Notes under the pieces: generated by a model | The model's database searches: none | Seen by the model: the letters and a program-made list of their open reading frames with translations, nothing else | What the model was told of the DNA's origin: nothing | Translations under genes and position numbers: made by a program | NCBI RefSeq assembly: GCF_002575655.3 | Contig: NC_053037.3 | Span: 318,149,294-318,213,293 of the forward strand | Reading direction: 5' to 3' | Length of the DNA stretch: 64,000 nucleotides | From: Aegilops tauschii subsp. strangulata | Taxonomy: Eukaryota; Streptophyta; Magnoliopsida; Poales; Poaceae | In this document: one piece after another, positions 42,880-55,299 of the stretch | How positions within the stretch are numbered: the stretch's first letter is position 1 | Layout of the letters: each line of letters starts with the position of its first letter

Positions 42880-45800
42880 TGTCAGGACCCCGATTCTAGG
42901 TCACACCGATCTAGCCTGTAACACCTCATATCACTTTGCGGTCTCACGCACGGTATTCCCACGGGTGTCGCCTTACCATGGCCCGGGACCGTTTGCGCCT
43001 TTTGGCTCACGTATATGATAGTGTCGCTAGCATCCATATGACAGAGAACCCGGGCCGACATGGCTAGTCGTGAACCCAAAGTGGCACTAACTTACGGGGA
43101 CAGGCATACATGAATCAACATCGAGCAACGGTCAGCAGCGTGTGAATCCGGGCTGTAGCACTGGGCTAACAGGACTCCGGTGAACCGGGCTGTAGCAGGC
43201 TAGGCAGGACTCCGGATGTTACCGCGTGACATTTCCCCGAAGGGACAGACACAGGAACGAAGTGAATCACATGCCGGCCAGTCAAGTGTTCCGGAGCAGT
43301 AGTGCTGGGCTAGCAGGACTCCGGTGAACCGGGCTGTAGCGGACTACTATGGCTCATGGAAGCACAAGACTACATTTCCCCATAAGAGAGGCTACCAAGG
43401 ATAAACAACTAGGTTGTCGGATCCCGCACATACCAAGCATTTCAATCATACACACAATATGCTCGATATGTGCAAATACAACATGGCATCACAACAAGAC
43501 TCTACGACTCATAGTATTTATTCATTAGGCTCCGAAGAGCCAGATATTACAAACATGGGTCTCATGACCCAACATTCAGAGCATACAAGTCAAACACATG
43601 CGGAAGCTTAACATGTCCGAACGATGTGTGCAGGGTTCCCGAGACACCAAACGGGCGACTCGGTACACCGGGCCACGAGCCTACCGCATCACAGCCCACC
43701 CCTCGAGTCAGCGCTGTCCACGGCCTCCAGCTTACTACAAACACCAGAAACTACGTGCAACTCCTGGACAGAGGACAAGGGTGATTAAGAAGCCGAGAGG
43801 GTCCATTGGTTTCGGGCCCAATGCGTGGTAGTAACTGTATCATGGATCACAAACACAGAACTCAGTTCCTGAGGACGGCTTCAATGAGACAACCCACCAT
43901 GTACTCCTACATGGCCTCTCACCGCTACCTTTACCAAATCGTGTTCACACACTTAGCTCACACACAGTAGGACATGTTCACACAACTCCAATTCATCCCC
44001 GGCGAATCAGACCCGACTCAACTCTAAGCAGTAGCAGGCATGACAAACAAGCATGAATGAGTAGGCACATCAGGGCTCAAACAACTCCTACTCATGCTAG
44101 TGGGTTTCATCTATTTACTGTGGCAATGACAGGTCATGCAGAGGAAAGGGGTTCAACTACCGCAGCATGTAACAGTTGAATCGCTGTTGTCCTAATGCAG
44201 TAAAAGAGAGCAGGAGCGAGAGAGTGGGATTGTATCAGAATGAACAAGGGGGTTTTGCTTGCCTGGCACTTCTGAAGATAGCATTGAGTCTTCATTAGTG
44301 TCAACGATCACAACGTCGGAACAGCGTCTACCGAGGGGAACAAATACCGGCAACAGAGAAGGAAAACACAATCAATGCAATGCACAATATGATGCATGAT
44401 CATGACATGTCAATATGCTGTGTTTTAAGCTAATGCAACTAGCAACATGTTAAATGGAGTTGGTTTGAACCCTAGGTTCAAATTCAAACTCCATATGTGA
44501 GGGTTTAAATGCCATTTATATGATTTGGCCTAAACAGCAGCCATAAGTTGTTCTAACATGCATGAAAATGGTACAGATGGATAGATTGGATTTTTCTGAT
44601 CATTTTTCATATATAACTTGTTTCATTTGGAGTTATGGTTGAATTACTATGAATTTTAGAAGTTTATAGCATTTTATGGAATTTCCTGTATAAGAATAAG
44701 TCCAGAAAATCTATTACTACGTCAGCGTTGCGTCATGCTGACCTCAGCAGGTCAACAGGCGCCGTCCAGGTCAAACCTGACCAGTGGGTCCCACTGATCA
44801 GTGTCACGGTGCTAGTTAGGGTCACTGACATGTGGACCCAGTCAATGGCCACGTCAGCATGGTCAACGCTGACGCGTGGGGCCACCGTGATTAGTTAAAA
44901 CTAAATAGAAACTAATCTAAGTTTAATTAGTCAGTGGGGCCCTGCTGTCAGTGTCACTAGGTGTTGACTTAGTGCGCCAGTAGCCCTAACTAATCTGCCA
45001 CGTCACCCTCGCCGGAGTTACGCCGGCGGCGACCAAAACGTGGCGGAGGCGCACTGGAGTGACTCGGGTTTCGCCTACAGGCCACCGTTTGACGCGCGGA
45101 AGGGCGCGTTTGAAAGAGGGAAGCGAGGCGCGTCTGTGGGTGGCCGTGGTTCGAGTGGGGGTGGACGGAGTCAACGGCGGCGAGCTCTTTTGCGGCCGCC
45201 GGAGTTCGGGCGTGCACCGAACCGGGGCTACGGAGCACGGCGTGAAGATCTGGTGGGTGTGCTCGGACCCTGGGAGTGCTCTGAGTGCAGCGGTGGCCTC
45301 GGGCGCGTGCTTGCACGGCAGTAGTCACGGTGGCGACATGACCGGCGGCGAGGAGCTGTCGGCTCCGATGGCCACGGTGGCTAGAAGGCGCGGACGAGCA
45401 CGGGGAGAGAGGGGAAAGAGGCAGGGGCTCACGGCGAATCCAGTAGAGGCAACGGCAAGGCCGGGGAGGGACTGGAGCTCGCGAATCCCCAAAGAGTTCG
45501 CTGGCGGCCAGAGGTTGAAGACGATGTCGGGGACGACGCTGCAGGGCTTCCGGCGGGGCGCGGCTCGGTGGAGATGAAGAGGGGGTCGAGGCGGAGCCTC
45601 TGGGCCGGTCAGAGGAGCGAGGGGGAGGCGATGGCTTCAGCTACGGCGAACGGCAGCGTCGGCTGCGCTCGGTGAGGTGGGGATCAACGAGGGAGAGAGC
45701 AGGGGGAGAGTGAAAGGGTTCGAGCGGTTCGGGACAACGCCGGGGCGTTCACCCACGCGTCCAGAGGCTCGGCGGCAAGCAGGAGGAGGTGTGGCGCCTC

Positions 45801-46359
45801 GCGCGCGCGTGCGCTGTCCCGCCTCTGCCTACTGGCAGAGGTTAGGGATGACTGGCACCAGGCCAGTGGGCTGGGCTGTCCACTGGGCCGGCCAGGTCAG
45901 TTCTCTCTCTCTAACAATAATTTGTTCTGCTTTTCTATTTATTTTGTTCTGTTTTGAATTAGTAAAATACCAATTCATTTTGTAAAATCCTGAAAATAAT
46001 TGTGGGCACTTTTGAAAATATCTCCAATAGCCCTCAAATGCTTTCAAGATTATTTGGACAGTTAAAATATTTTATAGCATTTAAATGTCCAAATGCAAAT
46101 AACATATGATTTAATCCAGTGACCTTATCATGTCCTAGAAAAGTGTGCACCATTTTTGTCAGAGGTTCTAGACCAAGGCAAAGATGATGAACATTTTTGA
46201 AGGGCAATTCAGGTTCATTGAAAATATTTTTATTTTGATCCTAATTGCATTTCATTTGGTGTTAGGGTTTGTCATCCCCATTTCAAATTTCAAACAAATA
46301 TAGACATTATGCATGGATGCTTATGAAACTAATTGCAATCAAACTCTAGGGTTGTGACA
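42880..46359 (-). mobile_element. 3' LTR of the 42880-54179 element, with a 709-bp deletion
   Basis: Matches 49990-54179 except that the segment equivalent to 50730-51438 is missing; the junction lies at 43617/43618 (acatgtc joined to cgaacgatg). The GC-rich part (45000-45850) gives a 172-aa plus-strand ORF that also occurs in the other LTR; it is antisense LTR sequence and not called a gene. Confidence 0.92.
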
Positions 46360-46372
46360 ACTCACCCCCACT
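46360..46372 (-). promoter_or_regulatory. Polypurine tract of the 42880-54179 element
   Basis: AGTGGGGGTGAGT on the minus strand abuts the 3' LTR start TGTCACAACC. Confidence 0.7.
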
Positions 46373-49300
46373 AAACAAGAATCTCGTCCCGAGATTCAAG
46401 ACGTGAGGTAAGAAGACAGAGGGGACACTAGCTAACACGATCTTCACGATCCAGGTTGCACTTCATAAGAATGTTGATTCGATCATCATCTTTGTCTCGA
46501 CGTCTTGCTTTGAGAACTCCATCCAACATGACAACGAGTAGAAAGGGAGAATTTAGAAGAATCGATCTTCCTGAGGTTCGAGCAACTTAGGATCATCTTA
46601 ATGATCACAAGATCAACTCATGGAATGAGACATAGAAACATCTCTGGAGCTGAGAGGCAAAACATGCACTAGGGGGGACGGAAGAAACAATTTGACGAGG
46701 GTTTCAGAGTAGCGAGGAAGCAATTACCATGATCCCATTACGAGACACCTTAGAGGAGGTGACTCGTAGATTTATTCCCTCAAGTGGCAAAAAGAATTAC
46801 TTTTCATCCAGAGATCAATAATAATATCTAAGCCAGCCTAAGGCAATCACAATCGACCGTTTGAACGAATTTGAAAGAATGGCATACTCATACCAGAATG
46901 AATGATGTGGACTACCTTGTTGAAGACAACGCAAGGGATGATTTTGCTTGCGCGTGCACTCAAGAACTTGAGCAATTCCATATTCATCAAGGTTCTACCG
47001 ACATCCGTGTCAAGGATCCTGGCAACCCAACATACTACCATGATGAATAGTGATGGACAATGCAGATGCAAAGGAAGATAACATCTACTCAGATTTCACC
47101 CTAGCGAGGCCAAGGAAACAAAATCTGGATGATCGACCTAGAGACATTTAGCACTCCGCTTCTAATGTTCTCGTTGATGTGCTAGCGTAATCCATTCATA
47201 GATATGGTTTGATATCTAGAACATCAAGTAAAGGTCGGACTTCGGAAGCACAAAAATCCATAAGGAGCTCTTGGGAAATGTTCCAACCATCATGTCTGCC
47301 TGAGATTCAGATCTGGTTGGTGTCAGGATGTTCCAGACTCATCCAGTCTAGAGAGAAAAATGAAAGTTTGCAACACAAATCGACGAGATGACGTTGCGAG
47401 ATTCTCGGGAGATGAACTACGATAGTAAGCTCCAAAACATGAGTTGGTTCTGCTACAAACATGTGAACACGCTGTCCCAGACAAGCATGACCACCTAGTA
47501 GTCTTATGATAAAACACTACCGAGTTCAGGTGGGGAACCATCATCTAGGGTAACGAAGTCTTGTGCATGTCCGTCCGGGCCCTTCAGGAGTAGCGCATGA
47601 ACTTCTTTTCTTTGAACAAATCAATCAGTGGCTTGGTGTGCTAGGAACACATATGGAGTGTAGGTAATTAATCTACCAAACCATAGAATACTTCGCACGA
47701 ATGCATGACTGACTTGGGATGATTCCAAAGGAAGCAAAAACAAGCTCCCTCGAATTCACGGCGGCAACTTGCATCGATTGCACGTGAATTTAGAGGAAGT
47801 CACTACTTACATCCAAACATATACTTCATGAATGGGGCATGAAGAAAATGCTTACACAAGTTTCCAACACTAGCTGGATGTTCAGCACGAATCAGGGAGG
47901 AGACAAAATGCTGCTGATGGGCTCAACAGCAACTCATCGGAATTTCCATATCACTGGACTTCCACCATTATGTGAACAATGTGATAGTATTGGTCAGCCC
48001 AAAAGATGTAATGGTGTATGCTCGAGGAACCATCCTCGAGTAAGACAACATTACGAATATCGTTGGTTCTAACTTGATTTGACGATAGCCCACACTCAAA
48101 TCAAGGTTTGGACAAGACAATAGATTCAACAGCTGATCACGGGGATCAGTCGATGAAGATATCATCTTTCCTCAACACACACACACACTCAAGGATATCC
48201 CTTAGTGATGAACTAAGTCGGACAAGCTTTCATCTTCCAACTCTCCAAGTTGTTGTTTAGCTTGACCAACTAGCTCAGGGGTATCCAACACGGATTCTTG
48301 GAGAATGGGTGGTTTATAGGAAACCAACTTGATCACGAGCTCAACATAACGGTCAGGGAGCAACCTGGTGATACTTCCGAGAAGATATTCAGGAAATCAC
48401 GAACCACCGATATGTTACTAGGCTCGAGAACAATCTCGCCTTTCAGAGCAAGACGATATGACCGAATAAGCAAGGACTGACACTATCCTAACTCATTGAT
48501 CGAAAAGTGCACCGGAAATAAGGACTAGGTAGCACGATCAACCTTAGGATGTGATTCAGTAACCAACACGCTAAGGATGAAATTATTGTCCTTTAACTAC
48601 CAAGCAACGGAGTTGCTAGGAGTATTGATTTCACACATCATAGTTCACTTGTCGGCATTCCGGTTGCAATAACATGGGACCAAGAAATGAGTGATGATGG
48701 CGAGGAGTATCACTACGTCAAGAATTCATAAGAGGTGGTGCAATTCCTACGATATTCTCGTCATAAAGGGGGTAATACTCGAAGGTAGAATAGAACAAAA
48801 ACTGGTTTGGCATTTTGATCTGTGGAATACAACTACTTTGACCCAATCCCAGAGATGGACGAGGTACTGGAGTTTGTTTCTCCTAGTCATTCCGGATTAG
48901 AATGGCTTGACAGACCACAAGAATAATAGGCATCGATAACACAAATGCACAATTACTCCTGACTATCAATCGATAGACGAGGGCCAGAAAATAACTAAAG
49001 AGGGACAACCCAAAGGAACATATGTTTTTCTGAGTTGTGGATGCATGGGTTAGTATGTCGAACAAATTCAACATATTTCTTCCGGATAACCCATGCAGAG
49101 GAGGAAGGACTGGCAGAGTCACAATATGAATGGAGTACTCATCGAGAGCACTCTTGTTGTGATCTTTTGGTTCAACGATGAACTTCTACCAAGGATGGTT
49201 CATGGTATTTGGAAGAATGGTATACCACGGACCTCGAGGACTATCGCAAAGGTTACTAATATCCTAAAGGAACGAGCAAACACTATCAACAGGAGGTAAG

Positions 49301-49972
49301 TGGAGTGAATCTTGGGCTCAAGAACCCAGAAATAGAATGCCTACTAACTAAATGGCATCACGGGATACTTTCGAGAATAATGACCAGAATCATCACACTG
49401 GGGATGCAAGCATTGCTAGATTACTAAGTGGTCCTCTAAGACACCTAGGGTCATAATAATAACTCCAACGTATATGTCGAGGCAATAGAGTACCTCAACT
49501 CAGCAATTAGTGTGATTAACCTGGCCTAAAGGAACATCAAAACCAGAGGTAGATGATTTTGCAAATGCATCAGATAGTTTAGAAACCTGGGATGACTCGG
49601 TTAGCATAACGACTGTAAATGCTCAAAAATACTTGAGACATCCTGCAAAATAGTGGCATGACCACTCAACATCACAATATCAAGGTTCTGAGGCCAGCTA
49701 TGAACATACGGAAGTAGTAGAAACTGAGCTGAGACTTGAAACTATCAATTCTATAAGTCTATGGATTAGTAACACGTCATCCTGATAGATAGATGAGAAG
49801 GCCTAGTTCTTAATCCCCGTAGAAGAGAAGAGGGTGACTCAGATCAGAAGGGCATAAGGTAAAGGAGTAAAAAGAGCCTTACGTTCCCTTCCACAATCAA
49901 TTCCCTTATATAACTAAAGCATTTCTAGACTCAACTTCGACCAGTTTGGCTTGGTAATCCTACAGGCAGTCA
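46373..49972 (-). pseudogene. Decayed gypsy pol region
   Basis: The interior has no ORF longer than about 80 codons. On the minus strand, 48165-47968 still reads DLSVGYRQIKLEP and then FGLTN, matching the conserved reverse transcriptase block that in intact gypsy elements precedes the catalytic YxDD; the catalytic aspartates cannot be found here. Other blocks are too damaged to name. The interior is shorter than a full gag-pol, so parts are also deleted. The contrast with near-identical LTRs suggests it moved using proteins supplied by another copy. Confidence 0.7.
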
Positions 49973-49985
49973 GGCTCTGATACCA
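49973..49985 (-). promoter_or_regulatory. Primer-binding site, initiator tRNA-Met type
   Basis: TGGTATCAGAGCC on the minus strand, four bases inside the 5' LTR; this is the common tRNA-iMet complement of plant LTR retrotransposons. Confidence 0.88.
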
Positions 49986-49989
49986 ACGC

Positions 49990-52900
49990 TGTCAGGACCC
50001 CGATTCTAGGTCACACCGATCTAGCCTGTAACACCTCATATCACTTTGCGGCCTCACGCACGGTATTCCCACGGGTGTCGCCTTACCATGGCCCGGGACC
50101 GTTTGCGCCTTTTGGCTCACGTATATGATAGTGTCGCTAGCATCCATATGACAGAGAACCCGGGCCGACATGGCTAGTCGTGAACCCAAAGTGGCACTAA
50201 CTTACGGGGACAGGCATACATGAATCAACATCGAGCATGTCGGTCAGCAGCGTGTGAATCCGGGCTGTAGCACTGGGCTAACAGGACTCCGGTGAACCGG
50301 GCTGTAGCAGGCTAGGCAGGACTCCGGATGTCACCGCGTGACATTTCCCCGAAGGGACAGACACAGGAACAAAGTGAATCACATGCCAGCCAGTCAAGTG
50401 TTCCAGAGCAGTAGTGCTGGGCTAGCAGGACTCCGGTGAACCGGGCTGTAGTGGACTACTATGGCTCATGGAAGCACAAGACTACATTTCCCCATAAGAG
50501 AGGCTACCAAGGATAAACAACTAGGTTGTCGGATCCCGCACATACCAAGCATTTCAATCATACACACAATATGCTCGATATATGCAAATACAACATGGCA
50601 TCACAACAAGACTCTACGACTCATAGTATTTATTCATTAGGCTCCGAAGAGCCAAATATTACAAACATGGGTCTCATGACCCAACATTCAGAGCATACAA
50701 GTCAAACACATGCGGAAGCTTAACATGTCTGAGTACAGACATCTACAAAAGAAAAAGGCTGCGAAGCCTGACTATCTACCAGATCCTGCCGAGGGCACAA
50801 GATCGTAGTTGAGGTATCAAGCTAAACGTCGAAGTCCACACGGAACTACTAGCGAGACTGACGTCTCTCTGCAAAACATAAAATAGGCAAACGTGAGTAC
50901 AATTGTACCCAGCAAGACTTACATCAGAACTATCTACATATGCATCGGTATCAACAAAAGGGGTGGTGGAGTTTAACTGCAGCAAGCCAGATTTGACTCA
51001 GTGGCTAACCTGAACTACGATAGCAAGCAACTCTTTTGAGGTGGCGCACACGAGTCCACATATTCACCATATCAATACACCACTATGGATCCGCTCCCGT
51101 CTCCCTACGAGAACGCCATCCATAGCACTCACGCTTATCTTGCGCATTTTAGAGTATCCACTTTCACTTATCTATGAACTGTACAGGCAACCCAGAAGTC
51201 CTTTACCACGAACACGGCTATTCGAATAGATCATATTAACCCTGCAGGGGTGTACTTCGACACACACGCTCTCACCACTTACCGCCGTTTACACGACATG
51301 TACTCGGCAACCTTCAAGCGGAAGCCCAGCGAGGGTGTCGGCCACAGCCTACCTAAACACTCAAGTCTCTAGTCCAGGTTTATCGCCTATTCAGGTTCCA
51401 TCCGCAGGGAGTCCGGCCGAGGTTTCCACATACGGCCCCGAACGATGTGTGCAGGGTTCCCGAGACACCAAACGGGCGACTCGGTACACCGGGCCACGAG
51501 CCTACCGCATCACAGCCCACCCCTCGGGTCAACGCTGTCCACGGCCTCCAGCTTACTACAAACACCAGAAACTACATGCAACTCCTGGACAGAGGACAAG
51601 GGTGATTAAGAAGCCGAGAGGGTCCATTGGTTTCGGGCCCAATGCGTGGTAGTAACTGTATCATGGATCACAAACATAGAACTCAGTTCCTGAGGACGGC
51701 TTCAATGAGACAACCCACCATGTACTCCTACATGGCCTCTCACCGCTACCTTTACCAAATCGTGTTCACACACTTAGCTCACACACAGTAGGACATGTTC
51801 ACACAACTCCAATTCATCCCCGACGAATCAGACACGACTCAACTCTAAGCAGTAGCAAGCATGACAAACAAGCATGAATGAGTAGGCACATCAGGGCTCA
51901 AACAACTCCTACTCATGCTAGTGGGTTTCATCTATTTACTGTGGCAATGACAGGTCATGCAGAGGAAAGGGGTTCAACTACCGCAGCATGTAACAGTTGA
52001 ATCGCTGTTGTCCTAATGCAGTAAAAGAGAGCAGGAGCGAGAGAGTGGGATTGTATCGGAATGAACAAGGGGGTTTTGCTTGCCTTGCACTTCTGAAGAT
52101 AGCATTGAGTCTTCATTAGTGTCAACGATCACAACGTCGGAACAGCGTCTACCGAGGGGAACAAATACCGGCAACATAGAAGGAAAACACAATCAATGCA
52201 ATGCACAATATGATGCATGATCATGACATGTCAATATGTTGTGTTTTAAGCTAATGCAACTAGCAACATGTTAAATGGAGTTGGTTTGAACCCTAGGTTC
52301 AAATTCAAACTCCATATGTGAGGGTTTAAATGCCATTTATATGATTTGGCCTAAACAGCAGCCATAAGTTGTTCTAACATGCATGAAAATGGTACAGATG
52401 GATAGATTGGATTTTTCTGATCATTTTTCATATATAACTTGTTTCATTTGGAGTTATGGTTGAATTACTATGAATTTTAGAAGTTTATAGCATTTTATGG
52501 AATTTCCTGTATAAGAATAAGTCCAGAAAATCTATTACTACGTCAGCGTTGCGTCATGCTGACCTCAGCAGGTCAACAGGCGCCGTCCAGGTCAAACCTG
52601 ACCAGTGGGTCCCACTGATCAGTGTCACGGTGCTAGTTAGGGTCACTGACATGTGGACCCAGTCAATGGCCACGTCAGCATGGTCAACGCTGACGCGTGG
52701 GGCCACCGTGATTAGTTAAAACTAAATAGAAACTAATCTAAGTTTAATTAGTCAGTGGGGCCCTGCTGTCAGTGTCACTAGGTGTTGACTTAGTGCGCCA
52801 GTAGCCCTAACTAATCTGCCACGTCACCCTCGCCGGAGTTACGCCGGCGGCGACCAAAACGTGGCGGAGGCGCACTGGAGTGACTCGGGTTTCGCCTACA

Positions 52901-54179
52901 GGCCACCGTTTGACGCGCGGAAGGGCGCGTTTGAAAGAGGGAAGCGAGGCGCGTCTGTGGGTGGCCGTGGTTCGAGTGGGGGTGGACGGAGTCAACGGCG
53001 GCGAGCTCTTTTGCGGCCGCCGGAGTTCGGGCGTGCACCGAACTGGGGCTACGGAGCACGGCGTGAAGATCTGGTGGGTGTGCTCGGACCCTGGGAGTGC
53101 TCTGAGTGCAGCGGTGGGCTCGGGCGCGTGCTTGCACGACAGTAGTCACGGTGGCGACATGACCGGCGGCGAGGAGCTGTCGGCTCCGATGGCCACGGTG
53201 GCTAGAAGGCGCGGACGAGCAGGGGGAGAGAGGGGAAAGAGGCAGGGGCTCACGGCGAATCCAGTAGAGGCAACGGCAAGGCCGGGGAGGGACTGGAGCT
53301 CGCGAATCCCCGAAGAGTTCGCTGGCGGCCAGAGGTTGAAGACGATGTCGGGGACGACGCTGCAGGTCTTCCGGCGGGGCGCGGCTCGGTGGAGATGAAG
53401 AGGGGGTCGAGGCGGAGCCTCTGGGCCGGTCAGAGGAGCGAGGGGGAGGCGATGGCTTCAGCTACGGCGAACGGCAGCGTCGGCTGCGCTCGGTGAGGTG
53501 GGGATCAACGAGGGAGAGAGCAGGGGGAGAGTGAAAGGGTTCGAGCGGTTCGGGACAACGCCGGGGCGTTCACCCAGCGTCCAGAGGCTCGGCGGCAAGC
53601 AGGAGGAGGCGTGGCGCCTCGCGCGCGCGTGCGCTGTCCCGCCTCTGCCTACTGGCAGAGGTTAGGGATGACTGGCACCAGGCCAGTGGGCTGGGCTGTC
53701 CACTGGGCCGGCCAGGTCAGTTCTCTCTCTCTAACAATAATTTGTTCTGCTTTTCTATTTATTTTGTTCTGTTTTGAATTAGTAAAATACCAATTCATTT
53801 TGTAAAATCCTGAAAATAATTGTGGGCACTTTTGAAAATATCTCCAATAGCCCTCAAATGCTTTCAAGATTATTTGGACAGTTAAAATATTTTATAGCAT
53901 TTAAATGTCCAAATGCAAATAACATATGATTTAATCCAGTGACCTTATCATGTCCTAGAAAAGTGTGCACCATTTTTGTCAGAGGTTCTAGACCAAGGCA
54001 AAGATGATGAACATTTTTGAAGGGCAATTCAGGTTCATTGAAAATATTTTTATTTTGATCCTAATTGCATTTCATTTGGTGTTAGGGTTTGTCATCCCCA
54101 TTTCAAATTTCAAACAAATATAGACATGATGCATGGATGCTTATGAAACTAATTGCAATCAAACTCTAGGGTTGTGACA
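49990..54179 (-). mobile_element. 5' LTR of the 42880-54179 element, full length 4190 bp
   Basis: Full-length copy, including the 709 bp lost from the partner. Terminal TGTCA/TGACA. An AT-rich part (53730-54150, 52200-52540) flanks a GC-rich centre (52800-53640). Confidence 0.92.
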
Positions 54180-54184
54180 TCCAT

Positions 54185-54829
54185 CTATATTAACAAAGCC
54201 CATGATATAGATCAGGAGAGAGAGAGAGAGAGATTAAACACATAGCTGCTGGTACAAACCCTCAGCCCCGAGGGTGGACTACTCCCTCCTCATCGTGGTG
54301 GCCGCCGAGATGATGAAGATGGCCATCGGAGATGATTCCCCCCTTCGGCAGGGTGCTGGAACGGGTCTAGATTGGTTTCGGGTGGCTACAGAGCCTTGCG
54401 GCGGCGGAACTTCTGATCTAGGTTAACCCCAAAGGGTTTCGGAATATTTGGGAACTTATAGTGCAAAGAAGGGGTGCGGGAGGCCACCGAGGTGAGCACA
54501 ACCCACCTGGGTGCGTCTGGGCCTGCAAGCGCGCCCTGGTGGGTTGTGCCCCCCTCGGGGCACCCCCCAGGTGCTTCTTTGGCCCACTATTGGTCTTCTG
54601 GTCCATAAAAAATCTCCGTGAAGTTTCGTTGCATTTGGACTCCGTTTGGTATTGATTTCCTGCGATGTAAAAAATAAGCAAAAAACAGCAACTGGCACTG
54701 GGCACTGGGTCAATAGGTTAGTCCCAAAAAATGATATAAAGTTGCTATAAAATGATTGTAAAACATCCAAGAATGATAAAATAATAGCATGAATACTTCA
54801 TAAATTATAGATACGTTGGAGACGTATCA
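54185..54829 (-). mobile_element. Athila-like 5' LTR (right copy), second piece
   Basis: Continues the LTR interrupted at 42879 and matches about 1780-2421 of the left copy. It ends gacgtatca at 54829, next to the copia LTR target copy ccggc. Confidence 0.9.
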
Positions 54830-55285
54830 CCGGCCCCCTCTCCCCTTCACCCTATAAATAGAGGGGGTGGGAGGGAAGCCGCACCTCAGCCCCTGGTGCA
54901 GTCCTTCCCCCTCCTACACCTCCTCCTCCTCCGTTGAGCTTGGCGAAGCTCTACCCGAGAACCACGAGCTCCACCACCACGCCGCCGTGCTACTGGAGTT
55001 CTCCCTCAGCTTCTCCTCTCCCCTTGCTGGATCAAGAAGGAGGAGACGTCCCCAGTCTGTACGTGTGTTGAACGCGGAGGCGTCGTCCTTTCGGTGCTAG
55101 ATCGGATCTTCTGCAATTTGAATCGCCACGAGTACGACTCCATAAACCGTGTTCCTTGCAACGCTTCTGCTTAGCGATCTTCAAGGGTATGAAGATGCAC
55201 TCCCTCTCTCTCGTTGCTAGCATCTCCTAGATTGATCTTGGTGACACGTAGGAATTTTTTTGAATTATTACTACGTTACCCAACA
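54830..55285 (+). mobile_element. BARE/WIS/Angela-type copia 5' LTR, downstream part
   Basis: Resumes the LTR cut at 824: the target copy ccggc, promoter, transcribed leader and LTR end ttacccaaca at 55285. The 3' end agrees with the TG...CA rule (TGTTGG expected upstream, CCAACA here). Confidence 0.92.
54853..54860 (+). promoter_or_regulatory. Copia LTR TATA box
   Basis: TATAAATA in the context caccctataaatagaggg, about 20 bp downstream of the Athila-like insertion site. The core box survives while its natural upstream region now lies 54 kb away. Confidence 0.8.
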
Positions 55286-55286
55286 G

Positions 55287-55299
55287 TGGCATCATGAGC
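55287..55299 (+). promoter_or_regulatory. Copia primer-binding site
   Basis: TGGCATCATGAGC one base after the LTR end; a variant of the tRNA-iMet complement TGGTATCAGAGC, as usual for this family. Confidence 0.75.

Larger units (their letters stand above)
42880..54179 (-). mobile_element. Gypsy LTR retrotransposon with long LTRs and decayed pol
   Basis: Ends TGTCAGG...GTGACA, perfect 5-bp target duplication tccat. Orientation is minus: a tRNA-iMet-type PBS beside the right LTR and a polypurine tract beside the left LTR. The two LTRs are nearly identical (about one difference in the first 200 bases), so the insertion is recent. The 3.6-kb interior holds only traces of a gypsy reverse transcriptase. 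LTRs above 4 kb with this PBS suggest a Tekay/Del-type chromovirus; that is inferred. Confidence 0.9.
825..54829 (-). mobile_element. Athila-lineage gypsy LTR retrotransposon, Sabrina/Fatima-like, with nested insertions
   Basis: The outer boundaries are two LTRs of about 1.6 kb: 825-2421, and 41930-42879 joined to 54185-54829. Orientation is minus: a primer-binding site lies beside the right LTR at 41902-41919, a polypurine tract beside the left LTR at 2422-2435, and the gag-like ORF reads leftward. LTR termini are TGAT...ATCA (the left copy ends in acca). Two later elements sit inside it: an LTR element at 3129-37822 in the interior and a gypsy element at 42880-54179 in the right LTR. No reverse transcriptase or integrase is visible, so it looks non-autonomous. 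The lineage call rests on the PBS and on LTR sequence remembered from wheat. Confidence 0.88.

Noticed and set aside
45059..45577. 172-aa plus-strand ORF, also at 52880-53398
   Set aside because: Both copies lie in the two LTRs of one element, so conservation only reflects LTR identity; GC-rich and antisense to the element.
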